Source of the DNA: Periplaneta americana
Taxonomy: Eukaryota > Arthropoda > Insecta > Blattodea > Blattidae
NCBI RefSeq assembly: GCF_040183065.1
Contig: NC_091121.1
Span: 61,908,287 to 61,972,286, forward strand
Reading direction: 5' to 3'
Length of the DNA: 64,000 bases
Numbering within the stretch: the first letter of the stretch is position 1; every line of letters starts with the position of its first letter. A program made the position numbers and the translations under genes. Positions 41,705 through 54,194 of this stretch are shown here, in pieces. The notes beneath the pieces were generated by a model. It searched no databases. It was not told the origin of the DNA and worked only from the letters and a program-made list of their open reading frames with translations.

Positions 41705-42700
41705 ATTTTCATTTTTATCGAGGTCCTCATTATCCTCCATTCACTTTTTATGCTTTCTTCTATTTTCTTCCCATCATCCTAATGATTTTTCTCCCATTCC
41801 TGTCTCTTTGCCTCTTTCTTTTATTTTCTTTATTCTTGCTCTCTTATTCATCCGCTTCTCATTTTTCATCTTTTTCTTTCTTTTTATACTGACCTTTCTT
41901 CCACTTCCTCTGACGTCCATTTCACTTCATTCGCCGTTTCATATTCATCTCCTGACCCTTATCTTTCTTCCTCTTCTCAAGTTTCTGCTTCTTCTATTAA
42001 TTTCCCTTCTTCATTATTGGCATCTCCTTAATCTCCACTTTCATTCTCTTCAGTCTTCGTCATATCCTTACTCTCCTCCTCTCCCTCCGTATCCTTACCT
42101 TCTTCTCCTTATCCTTTCTCTCTTTCTCATCCTCTTATTTTTAACCTCATCTTCCTTCTTATACTTACACCTCGCCTTTCCCTTATTGCTAGTCTCGTCT
42201 CTCTTTCTTATCATTGCCTTCTGCTTCTTTACATCCTTTTACTCTTCCTCCTTATTTTTCTTCTCCTTCCCCTCATTCTTCTTTCTTTTCCTCCTCATAG
42301 TTATTATTTCCCTCTTTATACTTATCCCCCTTTTCCTTTTTTCTCTTCTCCTTATCCCTCTTTGTTGTTTTCCTCCCTTTACCATCCTCACTCTTTATCT
42401 CACTGTTCTCCTTATACTTCTCTGTTTCTTCTTAGTTTTCTTCCCTTGCTTATTGTTTCGTTTTTGTATTCGCATTTACATACAAAAAACATCTCCAATG
42501 CCGAAAAGAAACGAAGATATGGAAGGGTTATAATAATTAGTAGAATAATGATTTAGGCCAACATTCGACCACTGTAAAACAACTCTCTTTTATTAATTTC
42601 TTTCCTTTTATTCTTCTCGTTCGTATTTCATATTCTCTTCTTATTCTTCTGTCTTTCTTCTTTCCGTTTCTTCTCCTCCTGCTTCTTCTTTCGGCATTAG
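41705..42700. repeat. Pyrimidine-rich low-complexity tract
   Basis: About 800 bp of CTT/TCC/CTCTT-rich sequence (41740-42480) and a further block at 42575-42700. One frame stays open for 241 codons (41808-42533) only because C/T codons rarely make stops; the product would be Leu/Phe/Ser/Pro monotony. A similar tract is at 55718-55940. Such tracts can form triplex or H-DNA. Confidence 0.85.
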
Positions 42701-42822
42701 GTCTGAAATCTATAGCATTCATAACTGTTTTCTTCTTCCTTTCTTATATGCACATCCGCTATTACATTTCTAACATCCTTATTTGCCACCTTCACGTAAT
42801 ATTGTCTGTCATATTCATAATT

Positions 42823-43566
42823 GAAGCCCGGATTTCTAAGCACAATCGAACAGTAAAATAAACAATCAAATAAGCTCGAAAAATGGTGAAAATAAGCACC
42901 AAAATAAGCAAAAACGAATACACGGAAATATAATGATAAATTATTTGTTTCGTAGAACTCTTACTTTATTGAAGGCCATTGCAGTATACAAGGTCATCCT
43001 GAGATTTTCCTGTGTGAAGCTCCTGCGTCTGTCAGTGAAGAACGATTTGTAAAGTGACAATGTTCTTTTGACGTCGCATGACGTCACAGGCGCATGTGAA
43101 AAGCACCACAGTTCTTCTTCGGTGAATTCCTCTTCAATATCTGTTTCTCCACCAGAAAGCTTTTTAGAAATTTGACACAGTGTTTTGGCGGGGAATCCCA
43201 AGGTTCTCTCCTATTATAACTACGCTGTATTATTTCACAACATTCTGGGTCATACCTTAGCATTGCTTTCTTACGCATTCGACAGAAGTTAATTGTTTAT
43301 TAGCCAATAAAAAAAAAGGGAATCAGTGATAAATGACGGCTAGAGTGAAATATGCACTTCTAAAATTACAGTTTTGGGTAAATGCTGTTTTAATTAAAAA
43401 TCGTAAAATAAGTAAGCAAAAACGTTTTCCTGCGAAATAACCATTTATAAGCACCAACAAACATAGTTAAAACTGCTTATCTAGGTGTGTCTTATGAAGT
43501 ATAACCTTTCTGCTTATCTTTAAAAGTATGGAAAAGATTATGCATTTTGCTTAGAAATCCGGGCTT
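42823..43566 (-). mobile_element. Internally deleted hAT-like element
   Basis: Terminal repeats GAAGCCCGGATTTCTAAGC (42823) and GCTTAGAAATCCGGGCTT (ending 43566). TATTCATAATT stands directly outside both ends (42812-42822 and 43567-43577), so the target duplication lies within it. On the minus strand it encodes a piece ending in FSHAPVTSCDVKRTLSLYKS and FFTDRRRSFTQENLRM (42941-43201), similar to the C-terminal region of some hAT transposases (TSCDVERSFS-type). Too short for a full transposase. Confidence 0.78.
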
Positions 43567-43769
43567 TATTCATAATTAGGACATTATTTTATCTTAGGTC
43601 TCACTTTACATTGATCAACTGAATCTCGTTATATAGGAGAAAATTTTAGTTTGTATGAAGTCAGTGACCCGGAATTTACCTGGTGTAACAGTCAGTACTC
43701 TCATCTTGAACTCGAGGATACTGACATTACATAACCACCCTCAATTGAGCTGCTGTGTCCGAAGCGTGA

Positions 43770-43897
43770 CGTAGTGATGACGCGAGGAAACAACCCGCGC
43801 GACTTGAAAGTCGGTCAGTGGAGCCGGAGCAGTGCAGAGTGAAGCGTCGTGGAGTTCAGTATGGTACGTGTCGTCGGCCTGGTGCTCTGAACCACAG
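43770..43897 (+). promoter_or_regulatory. Candidate promoter and first exon of an unidentified gene
   Basis: A sharp GC- and CpG-rich island in AT-rich surroundings: GACGCGAGGAAACAACCCGC, AAGTCGGTCAGTGGAGCC (TCAGT initiator-like near 43815) and AGTGAAGCGTCGTGGAGTTC. It ends ACCACAG|GTGAGT, a strong splice donor at 43897/43898. ATG at 43861 opens only MVRVVGLVL before a stop, so the exon would be mostly 5' UTR. No downstream coding exon was found in the remaining 20 kb, so the gene, if real, has a long first intron. Based on composition and signals only. Confidence 0.4.
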
Positions 43898-44418
43898 GTG
43901 AGTGATTAGCCTACTGCACATATTTCGAAGTATGTTCTTATATACATGGGGTAATGCGGTTTTTCTGTAACGCCTTCTCACTTAATTTTGTGTTAACACA
44001 ATATGCTTTAATGAGTTAGAATAATTTCTATATTACATTCTATTAGTGATCTTGTACGTTCGTACTGCATGAGATCGCTAAGTTATTTAGATTTTTGACA
44101 ATTAAAGGTGTTCTATAAACTTACGCATCTCACAAATGAGTTTGCGCAAATACACGAAAGGCATTTACTGTGTTCGGTAAATCCATCTGTTAGCTATGAC
44201 TTCTGTTCTCATGCCACCGAACGAGTTTTGACAAACTGACATACTTGAATATTTTAAGGATATTAGTTGTTCAAATATAGATTAGCTAAAATCAGTCAAT
44301 TATTATTAAGAGAACTTCTAGTTTAACCAATAAGTTATGAGTTAATTCTACAAATTACATAAAACTAATATCCCCAGAGATCTTACACATCGTATATACG
44401 TATCCATTGCCATATATT
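43898..44418. other. AT-rich stretch, nothing identified
   Basis: Would be first-intron sequence if the exon candidate at 43897 is real. Confidence 0.35.
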
Positions 44419-44467
44419 GTATGTATGTATGTATGTATGTATGTATGTATGTATGTATGTATGTATG

Positions 44468-44498
<31 letters not shown>
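44419..44498. repeat. ATGT microsatellite
   Basis: About 19 perfect copies of GTAT. Confidence 0.97.
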
Positions 44499-44622
44499 TA
44501 TTCCAAATTACATTTTGTGAATATTTGTTATGCAGATTATACTCAACATACGAATCTGAAACTTCACATCTTCATAGAACATGAACGTAAAAGAGAATGC
44601 TATCTCAGGATAAAATCATTAA

Positions 44623-44825
44623 ATGTTAATGTTATGTTTTATTTAACGACGCTCGCAACTGCAGAGGTTATATCGGCGTCGCCGGATGTGCCGGAATTTT
44701 GTCCCGCAGGAGTTCTTTTACATGCCAGTAAATCTACTGACATGAGCCTGTCGCATTTAAGCACACTTAAATGCCATCGACCTGGCCCGGGATCGAAACC
44801 GCAACCTTGGGCGTAGAAGGCCAGC
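44623..44825 (-). mobile_element. SINE, minus strand, 12-bp target duplication
   Basis: Minus strand begins GCTGGCCTTCTACGCCCAAG, carries a B-box-like GCGGTTTCGATCCCGG, and ends GCGTCGTTAAATAAAACATA. TAAAATCATTAA at 44611-44622 and 44826-44837 is the target duplication. The body (CTCATGTCAGTAGATTTACT, CCGGCGACGCCGATATAAC) differs from the other SINEs here. The A box is missing or weak, so it is 5'-truncated or of another head type. Confidence 0.88.
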
Positions 44826-44837
44826 TAAAATCATTAA

Positions 44838-46015
44838 TCTAAACGTAAAAATCATAGAGAAACAACACATTTCAACTTGAAAATGTTGAAGAAACTACTT
44901 ACTCTAATAATGAAATTTCTAAGTAGTTCCGAAACATAGGATATATTAAGTTTTAACACACAGAATGGAGCTCCAAAATTACTATGAAATTATAAAATTT
45001 AATATAACTATTTTTCCGATTATACAGTAAATTGTGTTATTGACAATATATAATAATTTTCTAGCGCAGCGAGCGATGGAAACTTAATTTTTATATTGTG
45101 GTAAAACCATAGAATTATAAACAATAAAATTGTTAGAAGTGTCATTTTTAAATAAATGCAAGAAAAACTGTAATATTAAATGGACCCCATTCGGAATTTA
45201 TTAAATTGTATTTTAAAATACAAATTCTGAATTATTATGAGTAGTGTTATAGTATGATTTAAGAACTTCACGGTGTTCGACGTCGTTTTGGGTTTTTGCA
45301 CCATGTCTAAGATGCAGTAAAATCCAATGTTTCGGAGATACTTACCAATTTCTATTATCAAGGAAAACAACAACAGGGGAATCTATCTATTACATCCGTT
45401 ACAGGACTGAATAATACCTCTTGATACCGAATCTAACAGAAAAGTTCCTCTTTCTTGATCTTCTCTGACGGAACTGATATGGATATCCGAAATACTGCGT
45501 GGTTCTGCATCAATGGCACAGTAAAAAAAACGCTAAATCTCTCACCAGAGTTCTATTATTATTGACTTCTGTATTTTTGTATACTATAGCCTATGTATGT
45601 ATATAAATTATGCTAATCTTATTATTACACAGTTTAATTAAATAAAAGTAATGTTTCTTCAACGAAACTTACATGTAATTCGGTATATTTAAGGTAAAGA
45701 TCTTAAATATATGTGATACTTGTATCTAACGTGGAAAAATGACATTAATGCTATTATTACTCTTGCTTTTATGTACTGTACATAGTAAGAAGAACCTGAG
45801 GTGTATGCTTGATTACAAATTTCTGTTAAATATCCGAGAAGCGGTAAAGTGAACAGGCTGACATTCCTGAATACGATATTTATTTCGAAAAGTTGAATAT
45901 ACATAATTCAAAATAATTATAAGGAAGATTGACGAGAGCATTTTAATAAAATGAATCAGTATTAAGTACTGTTATGCTACCTAATGGTACATTTATTGGA
46001 TTTTAATTATTTCAT
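44838..46015. other. AT-rich stretch, nothing identified
   Basis: No repeat family or exon recognised. Confidence 0.4.
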
Positions 46016-46019
46016 TTCC

Positions 46020-46235
46020 TACCTAATTCGAGCAGACCCGGGTTCGATTCCTGGACCGTGAAGGAATTTGTGGTGGACAAAGTGGACACGTGGGAATTTT
46101 CTCGAGGTTCTCCTGTTTCTCCTCACCATTATCATTCCATCACTACTCCACAATCCCTACTCTGCGAGGCCTTCAGAACAAATGAAAATGGCTGAAAGTT
46201 GTACACATTCGTGTTTAATAAAAACTAAAAAAAAT
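46020..46235 (+). mobile_element. SINE fragment
   Basis: B box GGGTTCGATTCCTGG at about 46038-46053, then AATTTTCTCGAGGTTCTCCT and CACTACTCCACAATCCC, ending in AATAAAAACTAAAAAAA. The A-box part is absent, so the copy is 5'-truncated. Confidence 0.6.
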
Positions 46236-47274
46236 TATTTCCTCTGGCTGTAATTTAAGATGCGTCCCTCAGGTCTCGATAAATCTGCGGTTTCCCGTTG
46301 AAGTGTTGCCAAAATTAAGAACGCTTATCCGTTCTTTTCATCGGAGGTTCTTAGGTACGGTATTTTCATAGCTTCCTCTTTGTCATTATGTACAGTCTAC
46401 TGTACATATTAACCCTCCCTTTATAATTTATTACAACACAATAAGTTATTAGTATGCAGGCCACATTGAAAACAAGTAGCTAGTTGAACCTGAAGAGAGT
46501 ACATAACATTTTTCTTTGAAGTGTCGAAATTACACTTTCACTTTCGTGTTCACTGGATAAGGTGTGGGAGGTGACGCTCCTCTCTGTAGGTTTATGTTGT
46601 TTGATAGTGTCTCAGGTACAGGTGCTTGGAATGTCCAGCTCGCATCTTTCTACGTGTTATATGACTATCACTTTGGCGTCCCACGTGCTTGCCATTATGA
46701 CGCAGTTGTGGAGAACAGGATGGAGATTCTTTTCACAACCTCGGCACTTTGAATGGAGTTGAGTGATTAGCCCATTAGCGTCACACGACACAAAGAATTT
46801 GTGTTATTCTAATAAAATATAGCGAACAGATATATCGTATCTACAAACGCTGAATAATTTTCAGCGTTTTTTAAGCCCTGATTAAACCATAAAGGTTATG
46901 AACAGTGAAAACTTAATAAAAACACAAACGAAACAATCTTACTAGGATAGAGAAAATGATTATTTAGATTTTAGATAATAAAGAAAACAATTCACGTATC
47001 GAAAGAAAACAGGGGTATTATATCAGATTCAAACTAAATAACTGTGAATGCAAATAGATCCAACGTGTATAAAGCGTACAGATAACAAGCATCAACCTTC
47101 AGGAAGATGAAGCCAAGATATCCATTGAAGAGAATTATTCTGGACTTAGACTTGAGATCAGGTCAAGGACCCAAACTCCGCCTAAGTTATAATGAAGAAA
47201 CAAAATTTTCCTTCTAATATAAATTATTGCCAGGAAAGATAATTGATAAAAACAAATTGCCGTGTTACTGAAGC

Positions 47275-47275
<1 letters not shown>
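46236..47275. other. Unassigned stretch
   Basis: Overlapping plus frames at 46562-46762 are unrecognised; after a possible acceptor (CTCTGTAG, 46584-46591) one frame reads LASFYVLYDYHFGVPRACHY and stops at 46752. No family match and no donor. AT-rich elsewhere. Confidence 0.3.

Positions 47276-47346
<71 letters not shown>
47276..47346. repeat. AAT microsatellite
   Basis: About 23 AAT copies, the longest such tract on this side of the window. Confidence 0.97.
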
Positions 47347-47348
<2 letters not shown>

Positions 47349-48094
47349 GCTTTACATTCAACATTGTAGATTAAAAAGAGTTAAGAATGGGTACAGAATA
47401 TTAAGAAACACACATACATTATATAAAAAAAAAACTTGCATAAAACTGATTTCTTGCGAATACTGACTAGAATATCTAGACTGACAGAATCATTAGTAAC
47501 ACTACTGCGAATTCATGAACGATGATCATGAGGATGAAGATGATGGTGATTATTATTGTGGTAATTGTGATTTTGATGTTATAGACACAACCGAAAGAAA
47601 TTGATTGTGTCGGTTTGACCACATATAAAATATAACATGAAAATGATTATCGAAAAAAGCCATAATTTAGCAAGGAAACGAGGAAGATGGCAAGAAGGAA
47701 TAAATGGTGCTATGCACGTTAGTTTTTGTAAAACAGAAGGCTTGTACTTACTTACCCTGTCATGACAACGTGAAAGTTCTATTCTCTCAGAACTATAGTC
47801 AAACCTAGTATATAAGAATGGATGCACTTCAGTCTTTCTAAAGTTCTGACTAAAAGAAGAATAGTCATGAACTAACAGTGACATTTCATCCCATCGCTAA
47901 TTTGGTTCTGGATCAATGTATATGATGGTACATATTTAACCACCATGCAACAGTATTGTATGATGTAATGTAAATCCAGACTGAAATCTGTCAAAATTAA
48001 ATTTAAACTGAGAAAAGCAGGATAAAATTGGTCAGACTTCAAACTAAACGAAAATTTTTTGCAAGAACTGAAAGTAACCCCCATTTTTTTAAAT

Positions 48095-48295
48095 AGCAAC
48101 ATACAAAACCAAATGGATTGAACATGTAACCGAATGTCCAGTTAAATATTTCCAAAATTAATCATGAAATATGCTCCAAATGGAAGGAGAGAACAGGCTC
48201 GACCAATGAAGAAACTGACGGATGAACTCAAAGATCGGAACAAGTCGACAGTGGTCTACACTCGTATTTTTGAAAGCTCAATGATGATGAGTAAT
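48095..48295 (+). mobile_element. LINE 3'-end fragment
   Basis: Reads TKWIEHVTECPVKYFQN, then KYAPNGRREQARPMKKLTDE after a frame change, the tail found in some RTE-like reverse-transcriptase proteins (WxGHVxRM ... RGRPxKKW). Diverged and broken. Confidence 0.5.
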
Positions 48296-49295
48296 GATTT
48301 AGTTAATATTTAACTTCTCCGCTACAAAATTGTTATATTGTTTATCGTCACTGTTGTAAGTGACCTACAGTAGAAGAGTTTAAGTAAAGTAAATTACAAA
48401 TTAAATTCACCGAGAGGACGGGAACCACTTGACGCTATGTCCAGCACTGCATAAAACCACTGTAACCTAGAGATACTGGGAAGCTAGAGGCCTATTTATG
48501 GACTAATGACTTGTCACGACGCTGCCATTTGTTTATATAAATAAATAAACAAACATATTAAATTCTATACTTCAGAATATACAGTCTGTTGCCATGAGAA
48601 CAATAAAAATTAATGTGAAAATATAAAATCTTCTCACGACTTAAAGTTCATTAACGATTTAATTGTCTGAGTAAACAAATAAGGAACGTTAACTGCTTCA
48701 TTGTTTTGTGTCTGACCTTGATGTCGGACTTTTCTTTAGCAAATGTAATAAATCCTTGCTAGTTTGACAGTTGTGCATCTTGCATGTCTTTTTATTTTGG
48801 ATATAGCCTAGTACTTCTCACTAACCTGTTAAAGCTAGATACATTTACGTCTTAATATCCATTTTTGTTTTTGACCTCAATCTATAAATATCGTCATTCT
48901 TGAGCATCTTCCTTTGTTAAAGTTTGAGGCTGTTTATCGACCATCAATTATCTTAAATTATGTTTGAGAAAAAAAAAATCGCCTAACTTGTCAGAACGTT
49001 TTGCCATCGCTAACAATCACTCAGATTGCAGATTGCGATGTAGAATAGAAAAAAAAAACGAAAAAATTACAGAACAACTTAGAAACGGCAATGTATAAGG
49101 ACTGAATATTTTAAACGTTTCTCAATACAAACGAACCTATGGGTAAATAGAGAATTAAGTGAGTTTGACGTGTTCCTATCCATGTGGTGCTCGGAGATAC
49201 GAGTCTTCAAATTCGTTCTCAAATACAAAAAGATTTTTTTTCACTAATGGAAGGTACTTGACTGTTCGTCATTCACCCATATGAAGACCAATTTA
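48296..49295. other. AT-rich stretch, nothing identified
   Basis: Two A runs near 48967 and 49046. No repeat family recognised. Confidence 0.4.
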
Positions 49296-49299
49296 CCGA

Positions 49300-49532
49300 C
49301 AGAGTCTTTTCCCAAAGTGCGCCATAGCATAGGAGTCTCGTCTACGCGACATCCACGGTGAGATGAGACGATGATGGAGTTTTTTTTGGGATGCCATAGG
49401 GAAACCGAAGCTCCCGGGGAAAACCTGGAACACGGGCTTGCCCAACACAAGTCACAAATCGGGAGTACGCCGGCAATCGAACCCGGGGCGCAGGATTACA
49501 AATCTAGCGCTCTAGTCACTGACATAGTACAT
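49300..49532 (-). mobile_element. tRNA-derived SINE, minus strand
   Basis: Minus-strand head GTCAGTGACTAGAGCGCTAG (A box) and GGGTTCGATTGCCGG (B box), then CAGGTTTTCCCCGGGAGCTT and CGGTTTCCCTATGGCATCCC. The body continues to about 49300 with CATCGTCTCATCTCACCGTG. Distinct from the 3380 type; no clear target duplication. Confidence 0.7.
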
Positions 49533-49784
49533 CACAAATAGTTCTATCATTTCATTGATTGTTTAGTGAAACAAAATAGTACATTCACTGTGACACAGCA
49601 TTTCTAGCTGAAAACTCAGAGGATTCGAGTTCGATTTCCGACAGGGAAGGGAAAATTTATTTCCGTCCTACTGTCCCTTGACTTTGACAAAATTTATTTT
49701 ATTAATAAGTAATATTTATAACATAAATTTTCTCACAGTTATTATGTACAATAACCAATACATGTATATAATATGTATTATCGG

Positions 49785-49890
49785 TTAGTCAACTGTCCTA
49801 AGACAGGTCTGAATCTCACAAATGATACCAAAAAGCACAACTTATGGGGCAACTAAGCCAGAAGGTAATGATGTAGAGTGACCAGCTTCT
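49785..49890 (+). repeat. Repeat R1, short copy
   Basis: GGTTAGTCAACTGTCCTAAG then ACAGGTCTGAATCTCACAAA. The same family, longer, lies at 54195-54425. Confidence 0.65.
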
Positions 49891-50336
49891 TTTTCCCTTT
49901 TACATATACAGTATTATACAATATTAAACTAGGCTTTAAATACGAACTAGGCTAGACTTCAAGTACTTCATATCCCTAAACAGCTAGAAGTATGTATCTT
50001 AATTTGCAGTTTGGCAGACAGATTGCTTGTACTCATATATTAGACAATATCCGTGTCATTTTGGAAAATAGTTTAATTACTTTGTGAATTACAAACACTA
50101 TTTTAAGGGAAATTCTTTAATTGGAGCGCAGATTGGGTTATACTGAGGAAAAAAAGACCATAACAGCCTCATAGGTAAAGGTGAATTGCATTACGCAACA
50201 ATAAGGTCTTATCACAATGAAACGTCACAGAACTCAAAGACGTAATTGTAGCATTGTATTCAGACAAAACATATTCCCCTATATAGGCTATTAACACTAA
50301 CCTAGGCTTGTAAGAACTCGAGAGTAAATACTGTAG
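49891..50336. other. AT-rich stretch, nothing identified
   Basis: Nothing recognised. Confidence 0.4.
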
Positions 50337-50338
50337 TA

Positions 50339-52903
50339 GGGTAAGGTGGTACATTATGGATCACTAAAGACAGATTTTATTGTTCCAACCAACATGCACG
50401 TCTGTACATTATGATTTTATGTTTATATAATCTTTGGACATTTTCTGATATGATACAAGTGTTTAAACAAAATTACTTCACTTAAGTTAAGCACTGAAAA
50501 ATAAATTACATTTAACAAAAAATGATCCATAATGTACCTCAGTTGGTACAATTCGGATCGCTACATAGTACGTATAGAATCACTGGCATTTGCCACAAAT
50601 AAACTGTTTTTTACCTTATCCACCTACACAGATTTCATGATACCACATTTGTCACCCTTGACAACAAAACCAGTCCCCTTTCCTTATGGATTCCGGACAG
50701 TAATAATTACGAAAACAGAATCAACACACATCTTTTCTTTTTGGTGATTCCTTGATGACACCAACACACTTCCTTTTAGCACTGTTGCGCTTCTAGTCTT
50801 GGATTTTGGTTTTATTTGTGGTTTCATTGCCACATATCTTAACACGAGTGGTGTCAATGTTTTGTGGGGAAGGAAGGTGGCCAGAGGTTTGCAGTTTCCG
50901 TTTTCGGCACTACTCCTTTCTAGGTAGAAAAGGCAACATTTTTATTGTATCCTCTGGTGACGAAAAACAACTTTCATGACTTGAGAAGTTGTCACTTGAG
51001 AAGTTGCCACTAGTTTTGGTGGATGATCTAGTTTCTGAAAATATAGGCTTGGTCGCATTTGTGTGTCTGCTTGAGGACTCTCCAGAGGTTTAGAGCCTAC
51101 TAGTGCTAGCGGTTGCATGACCATCATTATTTTCGGCATCATTATTTGATTATATAGACGTGACTGCACGTTCAAATTTTTCCTCCGGAACAATGTCATC
51201 GTTGAATGGGAATATCCCAGTACATTGAAAACTTTTTAACAGTTGTACCTACGGAATCCGTGCTGTTCAAAGCCATGTTGAATATGGGACATAATCTTTC
51301 CTTCGACAGATTTTCATTTGGATGAATTCATTCAATTGCATTCTTATGGCATTTGGTCTTCAGTGACTAAAACAATGTTCTGTCTAATGGTTGTAAGACA
51401 TGAGTGCTATGTGGTGGTAACCCTAAAAATTCATCTCATTCATCTGAAAATATTCCAAGGCTTGCAAACTCTCATGGTTTGAATGATTGTCCAGAACTAT
51501 CAAGACTCTGCCTGGGGTTTTGTATATATTGAAGTGATTCAACCATGCCAAGAAGAGATTTTCAATTATGTACCCTGACTCGCTCATTGCCACTATCGAG
51601 CCTGGAGGCAAGCTGTCCTGAAATTCTGGGTGTTTTCTAACACTTTCAAAAATGACTATTGGAGGGATGAATCCACCGGATGTATTACAACATGCAACGA
51701 TGGTTACATTTTCCTCTCTTTCTGCGTTGGTCATAGCAACAACTTTTCATTTCCCCTTTTGATATTCTATCTTAGAAGGCCTGTTATTAGGTGGAAAACC
51801 ACACTCATCCATAAAGGACACAATATAAGGCTTGTCACACAATTCAAATTGGTTCGTAACTTCTTTCAAGTTGCCGAAAAAATGCGCAACTGATTGCCTA
51901 TTTAATCCTTGAGCTCTGGCACGTGACAGACACTCGGGTTCCCTTACACTCGAATTTGAATGCCTCGTTAGAAATGCGAGAAACCAATCAAACCCTGCAA
52001 CTGTGTTCTCCGTATTCCATGGGTGTTTCACCTGACTTCCCTCTGCAAAGTTAAATGCGGCTTGCCTCACCTGAAGAGGTGTTAAACCAAGACTATTGCG
52101 TCTCCTACACGAAGCTTTCACCCAGTAGCTCTCTGTTCTTCAAGCTTCAGTTTTCTATGGAGTGCAGTAAAAATAACTCGAAAGCCTCACGTATAAACAA
52201 ATACCCTTCCTTGACGCTCTTAATTGCAGTGTTTATCACCGATGGCTTCCACTTTCGTCTGCATTTAGGTTCTGTTTTACCCTTGACATCTACCCATGAA
52301 CATGTAAGAAAAAATATTAAAATCAACAACAAAACGAAAAAAAATTGTAATATATAAAATATACGCGTAGGACTATACATCAAAATAATTACAACACAAA
52401 ATAATCGTTTAACTTCCCCCGATCCCATTTGTACTACTAGGCTATATCCATATTGTAGCTAGACTACTGCTCCATATTGTACCTAGACTACTGATCCATA
52501 TTGTACTTTTGTAATGTTAAATGTATGGGGATCATTCATTGTTACAATACAACAATAGGTGACAGCACTTGCACCTACAGTCGTCTATTTCATGGCATCA
52601 TAAGAATGTATAAAAAGGAAAATGATTCTGCTATGTTTGAAGCTACACCAGGAACTTAAATACTGTGCAGTTTTATAAACTGAATATCTTCCATGTGCAA
52701 GTATTTACCTTGCTATGCAAAATAAATTGTAGAGCTTCAATGAAAGGCACAGCTGTACTGAAACTCACACGATAAACACAGCAAGGATCCTCCTCCTTGA
52801 CGCACTGCTCAAAACAGGTCTACCAACAATAGTATTGTAGAAAATTACGCTAATCTTAGCTTGATCCGTATTGTACCTATATCCATAATGTACCACCTTA
52901 CCC
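50339..52903 (-). mobile_element. pogo-like DNA transposon with 23-bp terminal repeats
   Basis: GGGTAAGGTGGTACATTATG at 50339 is exactly inverted at the right (CATAATGTACCACCTTACCC, ending 52903); the perfect repeat runs 23 bp. TA flanks both sides (50337-50338 and 52904-52905), the Tc1/mariner/pogo target. Related short motifs such as ATCCATAATGTACC recur inside both ends (near 50523, 52450, 52475, 52497 and 52864). The transposase, on the minus strand, is damaged (next entry). Confidence 0.9.
50942..52300 (-). pseudogene. pogo/Tigger-type DDE transposase, broken
   Basis: From right to left: a degraded psq-type HTH (KWKPSVINTAIKSVKEGYLF near 52180-52270), then HPWNTENTVAGFDWFLAFLT and EPECLSRARAQGLNRQSVAH, FMDECGFPPNNRPSK (first catalytic Asp, 51747-52121), an in-frame TGA at 51749-51747, then MTNAEREENVTIVACCNTSG, GSIVAMSESGYI and VLIVLDNHSNHESL (second catalytic Asp, 51423-51734). 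The expected third acidic residue and the C-terminal part are in shifted frames; KSSVEKFERAV-like and Ser/Thr-rich text continues to 50942. At least three disruptions. The cut-and-paste enzyme is dead, though the ends look mobilisable in principle. Confidence 0.87.
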
Positions 52904-52905
52904 TA

Positions 52906-54190
52906 TAGACAAAATGAAAAATAGAATCAGGACAGATGAAATGTTTAATATATGTGATTGGATACACAGGTCTACAATCTATGAAATGATAAATATTTAT
53001 CTATAATATAAATTAATACAACGGTACACATCTGGTGCAAGCATTTATGGAGAATGTACAAAACTAGACTGCCGAAAACTACTGAAGTTCTACAGAAGGA
53101 AAACGAAAAATAAAATGGGAAAATACTACTCTCTCCTGAAGTCGGAATAGGTTACGAAATCTAAGTCTGATACTGGTGATTGTAATATTAAAACGAGCAC
53201 TTGTGAATTTGATAATTAAATAATCCAAGCTACTTCCCTATGACTTGAGAGAAGTTGTGTATTCTTCGTTAGACTTTTACCTTAACACAGTGGTTGTGGT
53301 TAGTATGTTACCTTACTTACTATCGATAAGTTATAGGCGGAAAATTTCATTAAATAATAAAGTTAACTTATATTATCGGAACTATAATACAATAAAACAT
53401 TTAGCAATGTTGAATGAAACACTTACTCCTAACCAATCTTACAACACACACAAAATGAAGTAGACAGCAGTCTGGAAGTTCCAGCAATATAATATTGCAG
53501 TGAAATTTTAACTCTTTTGGAAATAATAGTTATCAAGATTAAATACGGCAGAAATGAGCTTGTTCAGAAGAACAGCGAGATACACTTCATAGATCACAAA
53601 AGAAATAACGATATTATATCATAACTAAAATTTACATCAATATTCACTAAAATGTACAAATATAATAGTAGCTGCATAAAACACGTTACAAATATGCATA
53701 AATGAATGAAGATTATGCGTAAGAATGCTTTCGCTGTCGAAAGATAGGTGAAGACTAGGAGATCTTTGAAACGTTTATCATTATAATATGTTCGCTGAAA
53801 AGAACCATTGGTCTAACAATGTTAGGAATAAGTGACAGTGTTCAGACAATGCAGAAGTGAGACAGGAAAGTAACTTTTCCAAACACATTGGAAATGTCTA
53901 AAAGTAATATAATTACTGTAGCGAATCCATGCGTCTCCAATATTGTCTCTATTGCTCAGTTTGATTTGAAGCACAATGGGAGATGACGAATGTGTCAGAT
54001 ACGCAGCGCGAGTCAAGAGAAACTTTCATCACGTCTTTCAATACAATGGTACATTGTTGCACGTTCCGCGTTGTGACGTCATTCTTTCCTGATACGTAGC
54101 TCGTATCGATATCAGAAACAGTTGTTAATAATTTACTATCAAATTGTTTAAGAGATCAGGACTTCAAGATTCGCATTTCAGCATTTGTTA
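52906..54190. other. AT-rich stretch, nothing identified
   Basis: No repeat or exon recognised over 1.3 kb. Confidence 0.4.
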
Positions 54191-54194
54191 GGGA

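Noticed and set aside
41808-42533. 241-codon open frame that looks like a membrane protein
   Set aside because: It lies wholly in a C/T-rich low-complexity tract; the Leu/Phe/Ser/Pro monotony follows from base composition.
46562-46762. Two overlapping plus-strand frames as a gene
   Set aside because: Neither matches a known family, no donor follows, and overlapping frames in unremarkable DNA are expected by chance.
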